IMG/VR virus record: IMGVR_UViG_3300032331_002958
Coordinates: 1-33,842 of that record
DNA length: 33,842 nucleotides
Strand: one strand, 5' to 3'
Source: a virus
This document shows positions 16,191 to 25,260 of the stretch, one piece after another; position 1 is the stretch's first letter, and each line of letters starts with the position of its first letter. Made by a program: the position numbers and the translations under genes. The notes under the pieces were generated by a model. That model was not told where the DNA came from, did no database searches, and saw only the letters and a list, made by a program, of their open reading frames with translations.

Positions 16191-16777
16191 GACTCGCAAT
16201 TGATATTGATGGTGTATTAAGGGATACATTTTTAAAAATTGAACAATTATATCAAAAATATTTTATTGATGAATTAGAAATTGTTGATGATGAGTTTGTT
16301 TATGAAATAAAAACACCATATGACACATCTGACTATCAAAATCATTTTATGTTTAAAAATGAAGAAGAATATATTTCATTTCTTTATGAAGAATTTGCAA
16401 TGCAGATTTTTGGTCACTCACCTTCATCAGAAATGTCCACATTTCAGATTTTAAATGAAACATACAACAAATATAAAGATAAGGTTGATTTTGTTTTAAT
16501 TTCTAAACAAGTTGGTAAAACAAAACCGGCAACATTGTTTTTTGTTTCAAAATTTGGATGTGAAATTGATAAAGTTGTTTTTTATAATAATCTTAATAAA
16601 GATAAAATTTGGGATGAATTTGATGTTTTATTAACAGCAAATCCTGATTTATTAAAAGAAGATAAAAATAAAACTACAATTAAATTTGAAACAACATATA
16701 ATTTAACTAATAATAACGAATTAGTTATAACTTCAATAAAAGAATTGGAGGATAAAATAGAAAACTTGCTTAAATAA
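16187..16777 (+). CDS. HAD-superfamily phosphatase, 5'(3')-deoxyribonucleotidase-like
   Basis: 196 residues. Motif I is AIDIDGVLRDT with nucleophile Asp6 and acid/base Asp8. Motif II is FVLISKQ (Ser106). A Lys in KTKPATL follows, and motif III lies at FDVLLTANPDLL with Asp146. The DGVL form and small cap fit the 5'(3')-deoxyribonucleotidase-like group, which dephosphorylates nucleotides, but other small phosphates are possible. Its start overlaps the phoH stop (ATGA), so the two are probably co-translated. Nucleotide metabolism is also the role of dut upstream. Confidence 0.65.
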   Translation: MRLAIDIDGVLRDTFLKIEQLYQKYFIDELEIVDDEFVYEIKTPYDTSDYQNHFMFKNEEEYISFLYEEFAMQIFGHSPSSEMSTFQILNETYNKYKDKVDFVLISKQVGKTKPATLFFVSKFGCEIDKVVFYNNLNKDKIWDEFDVLLTANPDLLKEDKNKTTIKFETTYNLTNNNELVITSIKELEDKIENLLK

Positions 16778-16778
16778 A

Positions 16779-17045
16779 ATGTTAGAATTACTAGGAGAAA
16801 ACTACTACCTCAATCTAGAAAGGATTGATAATTTTGTAAATGTACCATCTTCGGGAGACACCGAAGAAACTGATAAAATTGCATTTGTAAAATATGAAAT
16901 GATAAAAATAATGACTGATGTTATTATGAGTGAGACAGAAGATATTGATGAAAAATTGGGAAACAAAGCGTCATCGCAACTTACAATCCCTTTTAAATTA
17001 TCATGGAATACAATGTTATTTAATAAATTTATTGAAAAAATATAA
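16779..17045 (+). CDS. Small protein of unknown function
   Basis: 88 residues, acidic in the middle (SSGDTEETDK, then SETEDIDEKLG) with probable helices on either side. Starts 1 base after the HAD gene stop and ends 7 bases before the next glycosyltransferase, so it is probably part of the same transcript. No family recognised, and no membrane segment or Cys pair. Confidence 0.6.
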   Translation: MLELLGENYYLNLERIDNFVNVPSSGDTEETDKIAFVKYEMIKIMTDVIMSETEDIDEKLGNKASSQLTIPFKLSWNTMLFNKFIEKI

Positions 17046-17052
17046 TTAGACT

Positions 17053-18099
17053 ATGGAAAATGAAATGATAGAAAAAATCAAAGGTTCAATTGCAAATATT
17101 GAATCTAAATCAAACAGAATTTATTTCTTTGTTCAAGATACACGTGGAAACGCGAAAGCCTCAATTAAGTATATGTACGACATGGCTTTAACATTGAAGA
17201 ACGAAGGGTATAATGTTATTATGTTGTACGAGAAAAAAGAATATACACCAGTATCTTCTTGGTTAAATTCCGACTATGATGTTATTGAACATCAAATATT
17301 GGAAGGAACTAATTTAGCAATTTCACCTGAAGATACTTTAGTAATTCCTGAAATTTTTGGATTTATTATGGAACAGGTTAAAAACTTACCATGTGGTAAA
17401 ATTGTTTTAAGTCAGGCCTATGACCATATTTATGAAACAATTTCACCTGGAGCAAGTTGGTTCCAATATGGATTTCATAAATGTATTACAACATCTGACA
17501 TACAAAAAACTTACATAACAAATAATATGAAAAATGTATCAATTGACGTGATTACACCTGTTATTAGTGATGTTTTTGTTGAACCGGTGTTCCCACCTAA
17601 AACAATGATTGCTATGGTGTCAAGAGAACAAAGAGACGGTGTTAATATTATTAAGGAATTCTACAACAAATACCCACAGTATAGATTTTTTACATTTAAA
17701 GATTTAAGAGGTTTATCACATGAAGAATTTGCAAACGGTTTAAAAGATTGTTTTATGTCAGTATGGATTGACCCAACTTCTTCATTTGGAACATTCCCAC
17801 TAGAATCAATGAAAATGGGAATACCTGTTGTCGGTAAAGTACCAAATATGGTACCTGAATGGATGAAAGAAGACAATGGTGTTTGGATTGAAAACCATTT
17901 ACAATTTACTGATGTTATTGCTGATATGGTTCAAACTTGGTTGGAAGATAATGTGAAACCTGAATTATATACAAACTCAAAAGAAACTGCATCAAGATAT
18001 TCAGATATGGAAAAATTCAAATCTGAAGTTGTTTTTCTTTTTTCAGATTTTATAAATAAACGTAAAGAAGCTTTTGAAGCTCAAATATTAGAACAATAA
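17053..18099 (+). CDS. GT-B (GT4-like) glycosyltransferase
   Basis: 348 residues. The N-terminal half begins RIYFFVQDTRGNAKASIKYM, and the C-terminal half contains MIAMVSREQRDGVNIIKEF and the donor-site phrase SSFGTFPLESMKMGIPVVG (243-261), with Glu251 at the conserved acidic position of GT4-like enzymes. It is a soluble enzyme with no membrane segment. Donor and acceptor are unknown. It is followed after 5 bases by another glycosyltransferase, then by the late sigma factor, so glycosylation genes continue directly into the late-gene regulators. Confidence 0.75.
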   Translation: MENEMIEKIKGSIANIESKSNRIYFFVQDTRGNAKASIKYMYDMALTLKNEGYNVIMLYEKKEYTPVSSWLNSDYDVIEHQILEGTNLAISPEDTLVIPEIFGFIMEQVKNLPCGKIVLSQAYDHIYETISPGASWFQYGFHKCITTSDIQKTYITNNMKNVSIDVITPVISDVFVEPVFPPKTMIAMVSREQRDGVNIIKEFYNKYPQYRFFTFKDLRGLSHEEFANGLKDCFMSVWIDPTSSFGTFPLESMKMGIPVVGKVPNMVPEWMKEDNGVWIENHLQFTDVIADMVQTWLEDNVKPELYTNSKETASRYSDMEKFKSEVVFLFSDFINKRKEAFEAQILEQ

Positions 18100-18104
18100 T
18101 CGTT

Positions 18105-18911
18105 ATGGAAGAAAAATTAAATTTATCCGTTATATTACCAATTAAATCCGCTGTAGTTAAAGATTTTGACGAATTTTTTGACAAAGCGATTAAATCATTA
18201 AAAATCCAACAAATTGGTTTTAATGAATTAATAATTGTTCATACACAAGAAGAACAATTAGTTTCTAAATTAAAAGCGTATGATTTTGAATCATTAAACG
18301 TTAAATTAATTGAACATACTAAAGAACCAAATTATCAATCTCAAATTAATTTAGGTATTGAATCGGCATCTAGTGAATGGGTTTCGTTCTTTGAATTTGA
18401 TGATGAGTATTCTAACATTTGGTTTAAGAATGTTAAAAAATATTCTGAACTATACTCAGATGTTGAAGCGTTTTTACCAATTGTTGTTGATGTAGACCAT
18501 AAAGATGTGTTTGCAGGATTTACAAATGAAGCTACGTTTGCTGCAAATTTCACACAAGAAATGGGATATTTGAACAATGAAACTCTTTTAGATTATCAAA
18601 ATTTCCAAACCGCAGGTATGGTTGTTAAAAAATCAGTTTTAGAAGATTTTGGTGGGTTTAAACCATCAATGAAATTAACTTTTGTATATGAGTTCTTATT
18701 AAGAATTACATATAATTCAGTTAGAATCATGACTATTCCTAAAATTGGATACAAACATATGAGTATGAGAGAAGGTTCAATTTTTTGGAGTTACAAAAAT
18801 GGTGAAAGTACAATTACCAATGAAGAAGTTAAATTTTGGATTTCAACCGCAAAAAAAGAATATTTCTTTTCAAACGATAGAGATATAAAGTATGAAGTTC
18901 AAAGCGTTTAA
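18105..18911 (+). CDS. GT2-family glycosyltransferase
   Basis: 268 residues. Starts LSVILPIKS as in GT2 enzymes, with a donor-site Asp cluster in FFEFDDEYS (95-103), SQINLGIESASSEWVSF before it, and FQTAGMVVKKSVLEDFGGF at the acceptor side, a common GT2 pattern. It lacks a membrane anchor. The acceptor could be a protein or glycan of the virion, or DNA; nothing in the sequence decides this. Its stop overlaps the sigma factor start (TAATG). Confidence 0.7.
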   Translation: MEEKLNLSVILPIKSAVVKDFDEFFDKAIKSLKIQQIGFNELIIVHTQEEQLVSKLKAYDFESLNVKLIEHTKEPNYQSQINLGIESASSEWVSFFEFDDEYSNIWFKNVKKYSELYSDVEAFLPIVVDVDHKDVFAGFTNEATFAANFTQEMGYLNNETLLDYQNFQTAGMVVKKSVLEDFGGFKPSMKLTFVYEFLLRITYNSVRIMTIPKIGYKHMSMREGSIFWSYKNGESTITNEEVKFWISTAKKEYFFSNDRDIKYEVQSV

Positions 18912-19651
18912 TGTTTTCATCAGAAACATTAGATATATCGGCCGCAAAAAAACGTGGTCGTAAAACAACCAACACAAACTATTTTGATGTTGTGGAAGAA
19001 AATGCTGTAAGGTTATATCTATCCGCAACTACTTTTGAAGAAAAAAATCAAATATATAACGAGTATCTGCGTGGTCCATTAGATAAAATGATTTCATCTA
19101 TTATCCGCAGATACAAGTTGTATCGTAAAGATATGAATTTTATTGAAATTCATACGGATACTCATTCTTTTTTAATGACAAAAGTTGATAAGTTTAAACC
19201 TGCAAAAGAAAAAAAGGCCTATTCTTATTTTGGTACAATTTGTAAAAATTATTTAATGGGTCAAATCATTAAAGACCAAAAAGACACAAATAGAAAAATT
19301 TCGTATGAAGATATTTCAACCAATTTAGAAAATAGACCTGACATGGTTTACTATATTGAGAATGAACAAACCGAAGCTGATGAGGTAATTCAAGAATTTT
19401 TAGACGAATTAAAAAGATATTTAGAAAAAGAACCTTTAACCGACAACGAAAGAAAATTAGGTATATCATTGTTAGAATTATTTGAGAATTACAAAACAAT
19501 TTTTTTAGGTACCGACAACAACAAATTTAATAAAAATATTATTTTACTCTCAATTAGAGAAATGACTAATCTTTCCACGAAAGAAATTAGGACAGCAATG
19601 AAACGATTCAAAAAGCTTTATTATGTTGTATTAAACAAGATTATAGAATAA
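18911..19651 (+). CDS. Late-transcription sigma factor, gp55-like
   Basis: 246 residues. The middle (VDKFKPAKEKKAYSYFGTI, then KNYLMGQIIKDQK, about 93-124) fits the sigma region 2 core of T4 gp55-type factors, where a Phe/Tyr-rich phrase is followed by a basic helix. The C-terminal helices (LSIREMTNLSTKEIRTAMKR) resemble a reduced DNA-binding segment. gp55 directs host RNA polymerase to late promoters and in T4 contacts the sliding clamp by a short C-terminal motif; I do not see that exact motif here. Its own start overlaps the upstream glycosyltransferase stop by 1 base. It probably reads the RTATTTAT-type boxes; this is inference. Confidence 0.75.
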   Translation: MFSSETLDISAAKKRGRKTTNTNYFDVVEENAVRLYLSATTFEEKNQIYNEYLRGPLDKMISSIIRRYKLYRKDMNFIEIHTDTHSFLMTKVDKFKPAKEKKAYSYFGTICKNYLMGQIIKDQKDTNRKISYEDISTNLENRPDMVYYIENEQTEADEVIQEFLDELKRYLEKEPLTDNERKLGISLLELFENYKTIFLGTDNNKFNKNIILLSIREMTNLSTKEIRTAMKRFKKLYYVVLNKIIE

Positions 19652-19664
19652 AAACCCTTAAACG

Positions 19665-19672
19665 GTATTTAT
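19665..19672 (+). promoter_or_regulatory. Candidate late promoter box GTATTTAT
   Basis: GTATTTAT, 4 bases before the start at 19677. If transcription starts about 6-7 bases downstream, the message would be leaderless or start inside the gene, so this copy is weaker evidence than those at 14 bases. Confidence 0.4.
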
Positions 19673-19676
19673 AGTT

Positions 19677-20051
19677 ATGAGTAGACCAAGAAAAAAAGAG
19701 ATTGGCTTAAATAAAGAATCTATATTATCTCTTTTACAAGAAATATATAACGAACTTGTTGAACAAAGGTCAACAGCGATTAGGGTTCAAAATAAAATGT
19801 TAGCTTTATTAAAAGACCCTGAAGATATGACAGTAATTGGTCCTGTTTTGGAAAAACAACAAAAAATTATAAATGATGTTGTTGAGAAAAAATTAACTTT
19901 AGCAAAATTACAATCAACAATTTGGGAAAAATCTAGTCACAAAGAAGATGATAACATGTCATTGAGTGATATTGATGATGATATGTTACAATCATTAATT
20001 GCTAAAGATACTGAACAAATACAATCTGATAAACCATATAGATTAAAATAA
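19677..20051 (+). CDS. Small helical protein of unknown function after the late sigma factor
   Basis: 124 residues. Basic N-terminus (SRPRKKEIG), two long helices rich in Gln, Glu and Lys that could form a coiled coil, then an acidic tail with LSDIDDDMLQSLIAKD. Its size, its position next to the gp55-like gene and the acidic tail with DMLQSLI are reminiscent of T4 gp33, the late co-activator that binds the polymerase flap and the clamp. The sequence match is weak, so this is only a suggestion. It could equally be a tail or assembly protein, since structural genes follow. Confidence 0.6.
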   Translation: MSRPRKKEIGLNKESILSLLQEIYNELVEQRSTAIRVQNKMLALLKDPEDMTVIGPVLEKQQKIINDVVEKKLTLAKLQSTIWEKSSHKEDDNMSLSDIDDDMLQSLIAKDTEQIQSDKPYRLK

Positions 20052-20055
20052 GTTA

Positions 20056-22047
20056 ATGGCTGGATTAGACTATAACGAACAGTATGCAAACACTGAAAGT
20101 AAAATAAAATCTCTTGACACGTTTAATCAAGCATTAGATTCAGAGAAACAAATTACAAGTCAACAACAATCGTCTTTAGAAATGGACGATGTTCAAACAG
20201 CCACGCCTTTAACACAACTTCAAGAACAAAAAAAACGTTTTCAAAGACAAACTAAAACCCAATTAGAAAGACTACTTGATTTAAATCAACTTTTACCCGA
20301 AAATAGAGTTTCTGGGTTTACTAATACATCAACGGTTAAATTAGTTAAAAGTACATTTACCGAAGCTTTAACTCAAATCCAATCTGAATTACCTAAGATT
20401 ATAACAGATGAAATGTTAAAACAACTTGGGTGTTCTCAACAACAAACATATGATATTGCAACATTTAGTAATGGTATTTTTATACCTGTTGAAAGTATAG
20501 ATTTAGTAGGGTGGTTAAAAATTAAACCCGGTACACCAATTGGTAATGCGTTTTACGAGTCAAAAATAGTTGATTTATTAAATCCAACACCACAACCTAA
20601 TCCATATTATATGAATTTAGAGTTGTATAATATTATTCAAAATGAAGGACAATCTTATTCAGTAACTCAGGGTCAAGATTATTTAGGATTTTCAAAAGTA
20701 CCGTTGTTTGATTTTCAATATGTGACAAAAGACAATTATGGGTTTGCCGGTAATTTTATAAAAGTAACTCTTGCCGATAGAGATAAAGATACAACAGGAA
20801 CAACTAAAAATCTTGTTGGTCAATTTATACAAGATTATTTTAAAACAATTAAAATTGTTGACAAAAAACAAATATTTTTATTGGCGTTAGAACTTTTATT
20901 TGGAACACTATCAATTGAAGTAAAATCCGGTTCTAACGAAATTAAAGACAAACTTTTTTTTGAAAAATTGTTAGCCAGAATAATGGGTTTGTGTTTTGAT
21001 AATCGTAATGAAATTGATGTAAGTGGTACGGCAAAAATAGCACCATTAGATGGTGTTGATGATAGTTTTTTTGAATTAACTGACATTGATTTATTACAAA
21101 TTGAAAGTAAATTGTCAGACATTCAACTTGGTGTTGTTGAATATCAAGAATGTACAAATATAAAATTACCGATAGATACTCAAACTATCTTAAATGTTCT
21201 TTCTGAAATGAATGGTGTTGACGACAATGATACATCAAAACTAACACAAATATTTGATAAAGTTATTGATGCGGTAAAGGGTAACAGTCAATGGCCACAA
21301 ATAGATTCTATAGGTTTAAAAATTGATTCAGAAATGATTAAAGCAATTCCAAAATCATTATTTTTTGCCGTGGTTTCACCAAAAGTATTATTACCATTTA
21401 TGACCATGTTTAAAGCGTTAGAAAGTGTTTTAGGTGGTTATGGGGCATCTGCAGTTGATAATATTAACAATCTACAATCATTTACTCAAATTTTCAAATC
21501 ATTTAATATAAATGTAATGTCAAAAATCGGAGCCCGATTTGTTAAAATACTGAGAGATATTATTGTTAGAGATGTTAGAAAATTATTACAAGCAGTAACA
21601 AACGATTTACAAAAATCACAACTTACAAAAAAATATGCAATAATTTCACAACTTTTGGAATCATTAATTTTAATTACACAACTTGTGACAGATTATAGAA
21701 AATGTAAAGACGTTATTTCTGACATAGCAGCAATTATTGAATTTGCTTTAAGGGGTAAACAATTTACATTACCACCATTTTTATCTGATTTAGCACAAAC
21801 AAGAACAGGTTTCAATGACACAAGAGCATTTTTGGAAATAATCCAACAATATCAAAAACTTGGAATACCTACGGGCCCAATGCCTGATGGTAGTCCAAAT
21901 TTATTTATGTTAGCGACTAAGGGTATGATTAAAGGAACTGAAGCCGAACGTAATAAAAATTCAAAAACTATTGGTCTTTTACCAGCATTAGTTATTACAC
22001 CAGCCGGAGTTACTTTAAGACAACCTTATACTTCAATACCAGTTTAA
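20056..22047 (+). CDS. Large structural protein, probably baseplate or tail
   Basis: 663 residues. The first 90 are Gln/Lys-rich and probably helical (QLQEQKKRFQRQTKTQLERL). The rest mixes helices and short beta parts, and the end is TPAGVTLRQPYTSIPV. There is no enzyme motif, signal peptide or membrane segment. It lies 4 bases after the small helical gene and is followed by a 71-residue gene and the OB-fold baseplate protein, so baseplate or tail assembly is the best guess. I recognise no T4 counterpart with certainty. It is the largest product of the plus-strand run. Confidence 0.65.
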   Translation: MAGLDYNEQYANTESKIKSLDTFNQALDSEKQITSQQQSSLEMDDVQTATPLTQLQEQKKRFQRQTKTQLERLLDLNQLLPENRVSGFTNTSTVKLVKSTFTEALTQIQSELPKIITDEMLKQLGCSQQQTYDIATFSNGIFIPVESIDLVGWLKIKPGTPIGNAFYESKIVDLLNPTPQPNPYYMNLELYNIIQNEGQSYSVTQGQDYLGFSKVPLFDFQYVTKDNYGFAGNFIKVTLADRDKDTTGTTKNLVGQFIQDYFKTIKIVDKKQIFLLALELLFGTLSIEVKSGSNEIKDKLFFEKLLARIMGLCFDNRNEIDVSGTAKIAPLDGVDDSFFELTDIDLLQIESKLSDIQLGVVEYQECTNIKLPIDTQTILNVLSEMNGVDDNDTSKLTQIFDKVIDAVKGNSQWPQIDSIGLKIDSEMIKAIPKSLFFAVVSPKVLLPFMTMFKALESVLGGYGASAVDNINNLQSFTQIFKSFNINVMSKIGARFVKILRDIIVRDVRKLLQAVTNDLQKSQLTKKYAIISQLLESLILITQLVTDYRKCKDVISDIAAIIEFALRGKQFTLPPFLSDLAQTRTGFNDTRAFLEIIQQYQKLGIPTGPMPDGSPNLFMLATKGMIKGTEAERNKNSKTIGLLPALVITPAGVTLRQPYTSIPV

Positions 22048-22058
22048 TATTAAAAGAA

Positions 22059-22274
22059 ATGACAGGAAGCACAATGACATTGGAAAAATTTAATGAAATC
22101 ATTGCAGATATTAAAAATCAAAGTAATGATAATTTAGAAAAAGTGATGGATTTTTTGAATGATGATTTTCAAGAAACAAAAGAAATGATAATTAATTTAA
22201 CATATCATTTAGATAATATTGAAGAACTTTATAATAGAATATTAAAAGAACACGAAAGTAGGGTAAATGGATAA
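22059..22274 (+). CDS. Small coiled-coil-like protein
   Basis: 71 residues, almost wholly helical and acidic (LEKFNEIIADIKNQSNDNLE, then LTYHLDNIEELYNRILKEHE). It starts 11 bases after the 663-residue gene and overlaps the baseplate gene by 8 bases. An alternative start is Met6. It may be a small chaperone or linker of the baseplate; the function is unknown. Confidence 0.6.
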   Translation: MTGSTMTLEKFNEIIADIKNQSNDNLEKVMDFLNDDFQETKEMIINLTYHLDNIEELYNRILKEHESRVNG

Positions 22275-23754
22275 GGGGTTTAAAAAAATAATGTTCCCAG
22301 CCCAAGTGGTTGAAAACCAAGACCCATATGTTTTGGGGAGAATACGTGCGTATCCTTTAGACCAAAATATTAGAGCTACCTTGGAAGCATATAGTTTTAA
22401 CTATGAGAAAGATGCTTGGGGTCCAAATGACCCGTTTGTTCAAATGCCTTTATTACCAATGTTTATCTCTCAAGTACCATTACCAGGTGAACGTGTTAAT
22501 TTAATTTATCAAAATAGTTTTTTTCCATTCCAAGACCAATATTATGTTCAAGCCGCATATTCAAGTCCAATGTCTTTTCCGTATGAACAACTTCAAGCGG
22601 CAAATGCAAACACATCTTTAGGTGATAGAGTTAAACCTACATTGGCGTTAAAAAATCTTGATGGTACATATCAAGACGTTAAGTCAAAAGGTATATTTCC
22701 TGAACCAGGTGACAATGCTGTTATGGGAAGAGGAACTGCGGATATGATTGTAAAGCCTGACACAATCATGTTACGTGCAGGTAAAACAAAAAGACTTGAT
22801 GTTAACAAACAACCTGTTGGTAATCCATATAGGGCGTTTGTTCAAGTATCTAATTTTGATACGAAGGTAGTTAATAAAAGTACCCAATCTTATTTAACAC
22901 TAAAAAATGTAAATCAACAAATTAAAAAATTAATTGAGTGGGAAATACAAAATTTAGAAAATGAACAAGGTATTTTTACAGGAGCCGTAAGATTGTATGG
23001 ATTGAAAGCCGTACCAAAAACATTAAGTGATACAATTAGTTTTGATTCTGATTTAGAGGACGTTAAATCATTAGAATATTATCAACCGTTTACCGCATTA
23101 TCATTTGAAAATGCTGTTAAATTTATTAATAATTTTATATTGGGTTGTAATAATGGTCAAATACCAAATGGACCATCAATTACCAGTCAATTTCCGTTTG
23201 TATACAGACCAAGTTCATTTGTTAGGTCTACATTAACTCAAACAACGCCAAATTCTAATCCAATTGTTTTTTCAAACGCAACAAAATTTACAAACAATAT
23301 TACATTAAATCCAGGATTAGGGGTAATAAGTTACACATTTGCAATTGTAAGAGAACGAAACCAAGTGGGTAAACCCATTAAAGTTGAAATTGAAGATATC
23401 ACACAGAAGGACGTAGAAGATACTTATGGTACTCTTGGTGGTATGGGTGCGGATACGGTATTTTTGTTGTCTTACAAATCAAATAAACCCGTTGATTTGG
23501 AAGGAACGTTATATGGCATAACACAAGAAGATTTACTTGAAAAAATTCTTCCCCAAACATCGTCAATGGTCCGTGGTGAAGAACTTATTGATTTGTTAAA
23601 TTTGATAGTGAGATTCTTAGTTTCACATGTTCATGCAATGCCTGGAGTCGCCCCCGTACCTATTGGAACTGATGGTACTTCAGTCAATGATATACTATTT
23701 CAACTACAAAATGCTGCAAATAAAGTTTTAAATCCAAATATTAGAATTAATTGA
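22267..23754 (+). CDS. Baseplate hub/spike protein with gp5-type OB-fold domain
   Basis: 495 residues. The N-terminal motif NQDPYVLGRIRAYPL (17-31), followed by PFVQMPLLPMF and PGERVNLIYQN, matches the OB-fold domain at the start of T4 gp5 and other spike or hub proteins (DP-x-x-LGRV-R, then G-x-x-V). No lysozyme domain is seen, unlike T4 gp5. The C-terminus has LIVRFLVSHVHAMPGVAPVP, a short His-containing phrase common in phage baseplate proteins. It sits at the end of the central tail spike or wedge set. Its stop codon overlaps the promoter box of the next gene. Confidence 0.7.
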   Translation: MDKGFKKIMFPAQVVENQDPYVLGRIRAYPLDQNIRATLEAYSFNYEKDAWGPNDPFVQMPLLPMFISQVPLPGERVNLIYQNSFFPFQDQYYVQAAYSSPMSFPYEQLQAANANTSLGDRVKPTLALKNLDGTYQDVKSKGIFPEPGDNAVMGRGTADMIVKPDTIMLRAGKTKRLDVNKQPVGNPYRAFVQVSNFDTKVVNKSTQSYLTLKNVNQQIKKLIEWEIQNLENEQGIFTGAVRLYGLKAVPKTLSDTISFDSDLEDVKSLEYYQPFTALSFENAVKFINNFILGCNNGQIPNGPSITSQFPFVYRPSSFVRSTLTQTTPNSNPIVFSNATKFTNNITLNPGLGVISYTFAIVRERNQVGKPIKVEIEDITQKDVEDTYGTLGGMGADTVFLLSYKSNKPVDLEGTLYGITQEDLLEKILPQTSSMVRGEELIDLLNLIVRFLVSHVHAMPGVAPVPIGTDGTSVNDILFQLQNAANKVLNPNIRIN

Positions 23755-23776
23755 TATTTATATACTAAAGTATCAA
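23751..23776 (+). promoter_or_regulatory. Late promoter box ATATTTAT inside an inverted repeat
   Basis: ATATTTAT (23754-23761) followed by ATACTAAA, 14 bases before the start at 23776. Arms TTGATA (23751-23756) and TATCAA (23771-23776) are perfect inverted repeats around it, and ATACT-AA-AGTAT (23762-23773) forms a second small one. The site may be a promoter with an operator, or an RNA hairpin touching the start codon. Confidence 0.5.
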
Positions 23777-25260
23777 TGTCTATATTAAGGTCATATTACA
23801 ACAAGAACAATACACTTGAGTATAACAATTATACCAACACTGGTAGAAACCCTGTAACTCAATTATTTTTTGGTGGTGATTTAGCCACTTTTGCCCCAAG
23901 AGGTTTCACAAGATTTTTATTTGATTTAGATTTAGTCTATCTTAGAGAACAAATTGCTTCAGGAGTTATTTCAACAGGATGTACGTCAGGAATGACACAT
24001 ATCCTTAACATGACAAACACAGCCTCGTTTGATATTGAATTATTAAATGGGACAACATCTGATGGTTCAAGAAGAGCAACATCATTTGATTTAATTTTAT
24101 TTAGAATCCCCGAATATTCAGGTTCTACAGGAAATCCTCAATATTGGGATGAAGGAGTTGGTTTTGATTATGTTTATCAACCCGCAGTTGCAGAATATTC
24201 AAACAATCAACCATTTAGCACTCGTCCATCAAACTGGTTTCAAGGTACCACATTAAATAATTGGTCATATCCAGGTTTATACAATAACACAAACACAATT
24301 GTAGGTAATTTTTCGGGTCTTAACTACTCAGCACTTACTATCATTGACAGACAACATTTTGAATTTGGTAATGAAGACATCACCTTTGACATGTCAAATG
24401 AAATTAATGGTATCTTACATGGTACAATTACAGGTGTTACAGGTTGGGGTGTTGCGTATGTTCCTGAAATTGAAAATATTATTGGTTTAACAGAAACATA
24501 CTCTGTTGGTTTCTTTACAAGACACACTCAAACATTTTATGAACCATATCTTCAAACAACGTATGATGATATTATCAAAGATGATAGAAACGAATTTCCT
24601 GCTGGTAGAACAAATAAATTGTATCTATATGCATATTCAAGTGGTGACTTTATGAATTTAGATACTGACCCTACTGTCACAATATTGGACCCAGATGGTA
24701 ACATTGTACCAGGAATGACAGCGTTAACAACTTGTTTAAGAACAAAAGGTGTTTATGAAGTTACAATTCCACCTATCACGGGTTATTCAACACCATGTCA
24801 ATTTACTGACCGATGGTCTAATTTAGTTAAAGGTGGTGTTACATTAAGTAATGTTGAAAATGAATTTGTATTACAAAGTCAATCATCAGTATATCAAATT
24901 GGTTATCAATCAAAAGACCCAATATTATACGGATTTGACTTTAGTGGTATTAAACAAAGCGAAAAGATACTCAATACAGACATTAGGAAGGTCATGGTGA
25001 CCATCAAACAAGCATACACGAGTCAGATAGTATTAAATGACATTGAAGCGTTCTATCGTGTTTATGTGAGGGAAGGGAATACTGAAGTACAAGTTCAGGA
25101 TTGGACTCCAATAAACAGAACGCCAAATGAGTATTATTTTATGTTTGACACTAGAGATAAAATACCAAATCAATATTATGTTGATATTCGTGTGAATACT
25201 AGTGGAGAGAAAGATACTTATCAAAGAGAATTAATGTTCCAAATCGTAAACAAAAAATGA
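23776..25260 (+). CDS. Virion structural protein (tail/baseplate type)
   Basis: 494 residues. The N-terminus (SILRSYYNKNNTLEYNNYTN, then RNPVTQLFFGGD and GFTRFLFDLDL) and the phrase HILNMTNTASFD match a structural family I associate with T4-like phages of Bacteroidota. The body is rich in aromatic residues, Thr and Gly, as in beta-sandwich virion proteins; ATSFDLILFRIPE and YWDEGVGFDY recall jelly-roll or carbohydrate-binding domains of tail proteins. The C-terminal part (FYRVYVREGNTEVQV, then PNQYYVDIRVN) is again beta-rich. No catalytic motif is visible. It has its own promoter-like box and overlaps the next gene by 4 bases. The exact place in the virion is unknown. Confidence 0.7.
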   Translation: MSILRSYYNKNNTLEYNNYTNTGRNPVTQLFFGGDLATFAPRGFTRFLFDLDLVYLREQIASGVISTGCTSGMTHILNMTNTASFDIELLNGTTSDGSRRATSFDLILFRIPEYSGSTGNPQYWDEGVGFDYVYQPAVAEYSNNQPFSTRPSNWFQGTTLNNWSYPGLYNNTNTIVGNFSGLNYSALTIIDRQHFEFGNEDITFDMSNEINGILHGTITGVTGWGVAYVPEIENIIGLTETYSVGFFTRHTQTFYEPYLQTTYDDIIKDDRNEFPAGRTNKLYLYAYSSGDFMNLDTDPTVTILDPDGNIVPGMTALTTCLRTKGVYEVTIPPITGYSTPCQFTDRWSNLVKGGVTLSNVENEFVLQSQSSVYQIGYQSKDPILYGFDFSGIKQSEKILNTDIRKVMVTIKQAYTSQIVLNDIEAFYRVYVREGNTEVQVQDWTPINRTPNEYYFMFDTRDKIPNQYYVDIRVNTSGEKDTYQRELMFQIVNKK

